Source: REBR01 sp033721915 (lineage in GTDB: Bacteria; Pseudomonadota; Gammaproteobacteria; Pseudomonadales; Oleiphilaceae). From it: a DNA stretch of 42,741 bases. The notes below the pieces were generated by a model. That model saw only the letters and a program-made list of their open reading frames with translations, searched no databases and was not told where the DNA came from. Below are positions 42,029 through 42,741 of this stretch, in pieces. The translations under genes were made by a program, and so were the position numbers. Position 1 is the stretch's first letter, and every line of letters begins with the position of its first letter. The stretch lies in assembly GCA_033721915.1 (NCBI GenBank), contig JAWWAC010000023.1, positions 1 through 42,741 of the forward strand, written 5' to 3'.

Positions 42029-42741
42029 TTATGATCGTTCGCCGGCATCATCCCCCCTTCTCAGGCTCCACCTGCGGCCATTGTCGGCGGAAGCCTTGCC
42101 AGAAGGCTCGTGGCCCATCAACAGATCCACTCGACGCTGGAAAGATCGCCATTGTTCCGTCACGGGGCCGTCTGGTGCTGCAGCCCCATCACCTCGAATC
42201 GACAACCGATCTCCGTCCACTCCCTGGGAGATCAGATATTGTCGCACTGACTCTGCACGACGCTCTGACAGATTCCGGTTGTAATGCGCATCCCCCCGGT
42301 CATCGGCATGACCGACCAGCTCCAGCGTCCATTGGTCATTTTCTTCAAGAACCTGATTCGTCGCTTTGAGAATCTGGCGGCTACGGTCATCCAATCCGGC
42401 ACTGTCGAAACGGAATGCAACCAGCGGAGTCACCATCGCCCCGCTCTTCAATTGCGCCTCCATTTTCCGGGCATAGGCGGCCACGTGTTCAGGCCCATCA
42501 GCCAGAACCGTTACCCGGTCAATCGTCGCTCTGGGCTGGCTGCCTATATCGGCCACGTGCAGGGTCAGATACTTCTCCGCCAACCCCTTTTCAGGGAAGC
42601 GGGCAAAGAGGTAATACTGGGCGTTGTTGCGACTATCCACCTGCGATGGAAAGAACAGAGCCCAGCCCTGGGCATCACCGCAGGATTCCCGCTGGCAACG
42701 GTAGTCAATACCGTAGCCCGCTGACATAAGTGAACGCTGAG
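42029..42741 (-). CDS. DUF4892-OmpA family protein, C-terminal part, cut by window edge
   Basis: About 237 residues are visible; the frame stays open to the window end (QRSL precedes the first Met), so the true start lies outside. The visible part begins with GYGIDYRCQRESCGD, which matches the GYE-FQC-CGD motif closing the DUF4892 domain of its neighbour. It continues with VAFRFDSAGLDDRSRQIL, LVGHADDRGDAHYNRNLSERRAESVR and FQRRVDLLMG, an OmpA-type domain. The tail (RRWSLRRGDDAGERS) is basic. It is the upstream member of a two-gene paralogue set on the minus strand. Confidence 0.8.
   Translation of the reverse strand, partial: QRSLMSAGYGIDYRCQRESCGDAQGWALFFPSQVDSRNNAQYYLFARFPEKGLAEKYLTLHVADIGSQPRATIDRVTVLADGPEHVAAYARKMEAQLKSGAMVTPLVAFRFDSAGLDDRSRQILKATNQVLEENDQWTLELVGHADDRGDAHYNRNLSERRAESVRQYLISQGVDGDRLSIRGDGAAAPDGPVTEQWRSFQRRVDLLMGHEPSGKASADNGRRWSLRRGDDAGERS

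Overview
The window is a stretch of a GC-rich gammaproteobacterial chromosome. The evidence is the conserved order fmdB-aspS-yebC-ruvCAB-ybgC-tolQRAB-pal-cpoB-nadA, together with dapA-bamC-purC, bepA/tusA/perM, guaB-guaA-tadA and a FabR-type regulator. FabR, a PagL-type lipid A deacylase, DUF4892-OmpA proteins and a TIGR04219 outer-membrane protein fit the Pseudomonas/Marinobacter/Halomonas part of the class. The genus cannot be fixed from sequence alone. No phage, insertion sequence, integrase or CRISPR array was seen. The window reads as core genome with a few accessory-looking loci.

Region by region. 1-7750 (all minus strand) is an iron-acquisition-like locus: an imelysin lipoprotein, a fatty-acid-hydroxylase/sterol-desaturase membrane protein, a DUF4856 lipoprotein and a FecA-type TonB-dependent receptor, with two Fur-box-like sites. 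It ends in the start of a serine hydrolase cut by the window edge. A PagL-like deacylase lies upstream. 7900-14200 holds a bidirectional terminator, tRNA-Val(GAC), a UDP-glucuronate 4-epimerase and the run tusA-perM-dapA-bamC-purC-OMP. The periplasmic protease gene bepA points the other way. 15996-28332 is one long minus-strand block covering tRNA synthesis, Holliday junction processing, the Tol-Pal system, two tandem tRNA-Lys genes and quinolinate synthase. 28634-31654 has fabR, then ugd and galE, which supply UDP-sugars. 31791-35479 is guaB-guaA-tadA, with xseA divergent. 37021-37605 holds a 23-bp tandem repeat array that runs from the xseA stop codon to the -10 of a cspA-type cold-shock gene with a long leader. 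38306-40405 encodes a 699-residue protein whose C-terminal part resembles cyanobacterial acyl-ACP reductase. The right end holds two DUF4892-OmpA paralogues, the last one cut by the window edge.

The most interesting items are: the acyl-ACP-reductase-like protein with a conserved candidate catalytic cysteine and a large unassigned N-terminal half; the 23-bp array that builds the cspA promoter, and a related 19-bp array in front of the TonB receptor; the imelysin/desaturase/DUF4856/TonB gene set with one Fur-like site sitting on a stop codon; and the internally duplicated DUF4892-OmpA protein beside its paralogue. All family names come from recognising motifs and recalled sequences. No database search was run.
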